Source: Megamonas sp. UBA1799
GTDB taxonomy: Bacteria; Bacillota; Negativicutes; Selenomonadales; Selenomonadaceae
Length of the DNA stretch: 14,861 nucleotides
Assembly (NCBI GenBank): GCA_002319815.1
Contig: DCFR01000062.1
Coordinates: forward strand, 1 to 14,861
Direction: 5' to 3'
Program-made: the position numbers and the translations under genes
The notes under the pieces: model-generated
Seen by the model: the letters and a program-made list of their open reading frames with translations, nothing else
The model's database searches: none
Told to the model about the DNA's origin: nothing
In this document: piece by piece, positions 13,111-14,861 of the stretch
How positions within the stretch are numbered: the first letter of the stretch is position 1
Layout of the letters: every line of letters starts with the position of its first letter

Positions 13111-14373
13111 TTACCGAATCAGCGTTTCCATTCCGTCGGACTGCTCCATCTGCAAAATCGCGAACAGCTTCACCGCTTGCTGCAGATACAAACGGTTGTG
13201 TTCCACCGTCCGGGCTGTTTTTTGTATTAACGAAACAGCCGCTGCCTCCGTGAAGGACGCACCCGCCTCGCCGATCGCTGCCATAAGCAGCAGCCGCAGC
13301 AAGGCAAACTGAAAGATCAACTGTATCCAGCCGTCGGCATTAGCCGGCTGATCGGTAAACCGAACAATTTTAAAAACCTGATTCACCAAATAATTTTCTT
13401 CCATATAGGGATACCCGATAATAAAATCACGCCAGACAGCTAAATCCATCGTATACGCCCGAACGCTCTCTGCGGTCACCGGAGCATCGGGCTTCAGCTG
13501 CCAGCGCTGCATAACCCTGTCCGCGGCCGCGGAAAAATCAGCGCCCACCGGAGGCCCCGACATCTGCCGCCGATGACAGAGCAGCAGCCGCAGCACATCG
13601 AGCTGCATCACCCGCTGGGCGCTGCCATGACTGAGCAGCTCCCGCACCTGCCCCGAATCTGACAACAATTCTACATAACGGTCTACCAAAGCATTCTTCT
13701 TGTCCGGCAACTTATTTTCCGGAGCCGCCGCTTCCCAGAAAAACCGATTGGCCAGCAACAACCGTTCCTCAATCGTATACACAGGTTGCTGCAAAATAAA
13801 AATCAAAAAATTCCGCAGCTGCAGACTCCATAAATTCAACTCGGACTCCGGGTCTTCCCGGCGATAGCCGGCCAATACCTGCGCCGAACATTTTTCTGTC
13901 AGAAAATGCAGCGGCGCCTGCCGCTGTAAAATCAACTGCGCTGCCCGCGGGCAGGAAACATCCATCGAACACTCTGCATAAGCAAAGCCCCAGGTATGCC
14001 AGACCCGCGGATAAGTCCGACAGGTCTCCGACAGATTTTGTTCCTCCGTATGCCGCTGGATCAGGCAAAACCCATCCTGCAGCAAAAACGGGCAGCGCTG
14101 CGCCGCCGTCATCTGCACAAACGCATAGGGAACGGTACCGTCAGCCGCCATTTCGACGTTACGCTGCACAGCCATCTGATAGCAGGAATGGATGGCAGCA
14201 TCGGTACAATTTTCATAACGCCGGCAGGCGTCTTCGTCAAAAACAATATTCCAGTTAGCACAGCAGGAATCCGGACACGCCCCGCCAATACAAGCAAATT
14301 CTTTTATATATTCCGGTTGCACGACATCAATTGTCTCGTTTATATTCTTCATTTTTTCATAAAACATCTCCAA
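13111..14373 (-). CDS. FliB-like lysine N-methylase (flagellin lysine methylase)
   Basis: A 420-residue cytoplasmic protein of the FliB family, which methylates lysines of flagellin in Salmonella and related groups. Cysteine clusters appear in family order: FACIGGACPDSCCANW (Cys28, 33, 37, 38), RCPFLLQDGFCLIQ (Cys94, 103), SETCRTYPR (Cys118), and AECSMDVSCPRAAQ (Cys135, 141). These probably bind an Fe-S cluster or metal. The rest is helical. The start is uncertain: TTG 14373 has AAGGG 7 nt upstream, while ATG 14367 and ATG 14352 (giving MKNINE, the usual N-terminus) have poorly placed sites. No flagellar gene lies in the window, so another substrate is possible. Its promoter is probably 14425-14453. 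Confidence 0.85.
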   Translation of the reverse strand: MEMFYEKMKNINETIDVVQPEYIKEFACIGGACPDSCCANWNIVFDEDACRRYENCTDAAIHSCYQMAVQRNVEMAADGTVPYAFVQMTAAQRCPFLLQDGFCLIQRHTEEQNLSETCRTYPRVWHTWGFAYAECSMDVSCPRAAQLILQRQAPLHFLTEKCSAQVLAGYRREDPESELNLWSLQLRNFLIFILQQPVYTIEERLLLANRFFWEAAAPENKLPDKKNALVDRYVELLSDSGQVRELLSHGSAQRVMQLDVLRLLLCHRRQMSGPPVGADFSAAADRVMQRWQLKPDAPVTAESVRAYTMDLAVWRDFIIGYPYMEENYLVNQVFKIVRFTDQPANADGWIQLIFQFALLRLLLMAAIGEAGASFTEAAAVSLIQKTARTVEHNRLYLQQAVKLFAILQMEQSDGMETLIR

Positions 14374-14424
14374 CGGCAGACCCTTCCACCCTTATCATAT
14401 ATTGCCATCGTATCATCTCTTGTA

Positions 14425-14453
14425 ATTATACTATACATATGCAAGAAGCAAAA
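14425..14453 (-). promoter_or_regulatory. Probable fliB-like gene promoter
   Basis: Minus strand: a perfect TATAAT (14430-14425) with a weak TTTTGC (14453-14448) 17 nt upstream. It partly overlaps the U-tract side of the preceding terminator, so the two units are tightly packed. Confidence 0.5.
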
Positions 14454-14500
14454 GAAAAGCAGTCTTTTTATACCATTAACAATGGCATAAAAAAACTGCT
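14450..14500 (-). terminator. Terminator of the 39-residue gene
   Basis: Two 20-nt arms (14458-14477 and 14481-14500) around a 3-nt loop. The two non-matches are C/A-type in plus RNA but G-U wobbles in minus RNA, so the hairpin is fully paired only as a minus transcript. TTTTCTTTTG follows on that strand. It lies 28 nt after the stop codon of the small gene at 14529. Confidence 0.8.
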
Positions 14501-14528
14501 CCAGACGCACTTTCATTGATTTACAGAT

Positions 14529-14648
14529 TTACATATAAACAATCCTTCGCTCTCTTCGCCTAAACAACCATAAAGCCTTAGCATATGACATATTTTCCTG
14601 AATATGTTTTTCCATAAACCACCGACCAAAATTTTCTAACCAATGCAT
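14529..14648 (-). CDS. Small protein gene, 39 residues, unknown function
   Basis: Not recognised. The product starts MHWLENFGRWFMEKHIQ and ends LFRRRERRIVYM: an aromatic, amphipathic N-terminal half and a strongly basic C-terminus, with no cysteine and no long membrane segment. Support for a real gene comes from its setting: AAGGAG (14658-14663) 9 nt before the ATG, a sigma-A promoter TTCACA-17-CATAAT at 14700-14728, and a dedicated terminator at 14450-14500. The predicted transcript is about 245 nt. A membrane-surface peptide, a nucleic-acid-binding peptide or a dual-function small RNA are possible; none is shown by sequence. Confidence 0.6.
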   Translation of the reverse strand: MHWLENFGRWFMEKHIQENMSYAKALWLFRRRERRIVYM

Positions 14649-14699
14649 ATAAAGTCACTCCTTTTTTATTTCTTGCACTGTCGTATTTATTACAACATC

Positions 14700-14728
14700 A
14701 TTATGCCTGAAAAATAGTTGCATGTGAA
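14700..14728 (-). promoter_or_regulatory. Promoter of the 39-residue gene
   Basis: Minus strand: TTCACA (14728-14723), a 17-nt spacer and CATAAT (14705-14700), each one base from consensus. Predicted start near 14693, about 45 nt before the coding start. Confidence 0.6.
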
Positions 14729-14740
14729 ATACAAGTATTT

Positions 14741-14773
14741 CATATAGATATAGCGACAAACTATATCTATATG
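14741..14773. promoter_or_regulatory. Perfect 13-bp-arm inverted repeat between divergent promoters
   Basis: CATATAGATATAG (14741-14753) and CTATATCTATATG (14761-14773) are exact reverse complements around CGACAAA. The repeat ends one base before the TATAAT of the plus promoter and begins 12 bp upstream of the minus promoter's -35. This position suits an operator for the gene beginning at 14830, perhaps for both units. No U tract follows, so it is not a terminator. Confidence 0.6.
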
Positions 14774-14780
14774 TTATAAT
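14753..14780 (+). promoter_or_regulatory. Promoter of the gene starting at 14830
   Basis: TATAAT (14775-14780) preceded by TGT, an extended -10, with a partial -35 GCGACA (14753-14758) 16 nt upstream. The -35 and most of the spacer lie inside the palindrome 14741-14773, so a bound protein would block it. Confidence 0.55.
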
Positions 14781-14829
14781 CATGATAATATTTATTTATC
14801 TTTTATGCGCGCAAAAATGAGGTATGAAT

Positions 14830-14861
14830 ATGAATACTAACTCACAACCACCACTTCAAGT
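14830..14861 (+). CDS. Start of an unidentified gene (partial)
   Basis: Ten codons are visible, MNTNSQPPLQ, before the window ends. GAGG (14819-14822) lies 7 nt upstream of ATG 14830; an in-frame ATG at 14824 is too close to it. The extended -10 promoter and the palindrome lie just upstream. The fragment is too short to identify a family. Confidence 0.5.
   Translation, partial: MNTNSQPPLQ

Noticed and set aside
14741..14773. Terminator or CRISPR-type repeat
   Set aside because: The stem is AT-rich, has no following U run and occurs once. Its position over a promoter fits an operator better.

Overview
This 14.9-kb window looks like chromosomal DNA from an anaerobic, low-to-mid GC Firmicutes-type bacterium, possibly of the Negativicutes. 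The grounds are clostridial-style Shine-Dalgarno sites and sigma-A promoters, two-subunit Fe-S L-serine dehydratase, an oxygen-labile tartrate dehydratase, PdxS/PdxT vitamin B6 synthesis and a FliB-type lysine methylase. The exact taxon is inference. No rRNA, tRNA, insertion sequence, prophage or CRISPR array was seen.

Layout. 1-1312 (minus): pdxS-pdxT, with pdxT cut by the window edge and a promoter bearing repeated TTGATACAA elements. 1491-2335 (minus): an ArsR-family repressor translationally coupled to a small membrane 4Fe-4S protein, with a perfect 10-bp-arm palindrome over the promoter. 2352-3608 (minus): a Bcr/CflA-type drug exporter. 3675-5338 (minus): L(+)-tartrate dehydratase ttdA-ttdB with a terminator, divergent from a LysR regulator (5392-6333, plus). 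6429-8914 (plus): a three-gene SsuABC/TauABC/NMT1-type ABC importer (permease, ATPase, lipoprotein binding protein). 8970-9897 (minus): an orphan NarL/LuxR-type response regulator with a strong promoter and a roughly 200-nt leader. 9991-10527 (plus): an unrecognised 178-residue protein, convergent with 10569-13038 (minus), which holds a LysR regulator and L-serine dehydratase sdaAB-sdaAA. A 23-bp perfect inverted repeat ends both converging units. 13111-14373 (minus): a FliB-like lysine N-methylase. 14450-14728 (minus): a self-contained unit encoding a 39-residue protein, shorter than the usual annotation cut-off. 14741-14861 (plus): a 13-bp-arm palindrome, a promoter and the first codons of another gene.

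How the genes fit together. Tartrate dehydratase (tartrate to oxaloacetate) and serine dehydratase (serine to pyruvate and ammonia) feed central fermentative metabolism, and each sits beside a LysR gene. PdxST makes pyridoxal phosphate. The ABC importer probably takes up a small organic sulfur or nitrogen compound. The most promising unexplained items are the 39-residue gene with its own promoter, ribosome site and terminator, the adjacent palindrome between divergent promoters in very AT-rich DNA, the ArsR/Fe-S membrane pair, and the response-regulator leader.
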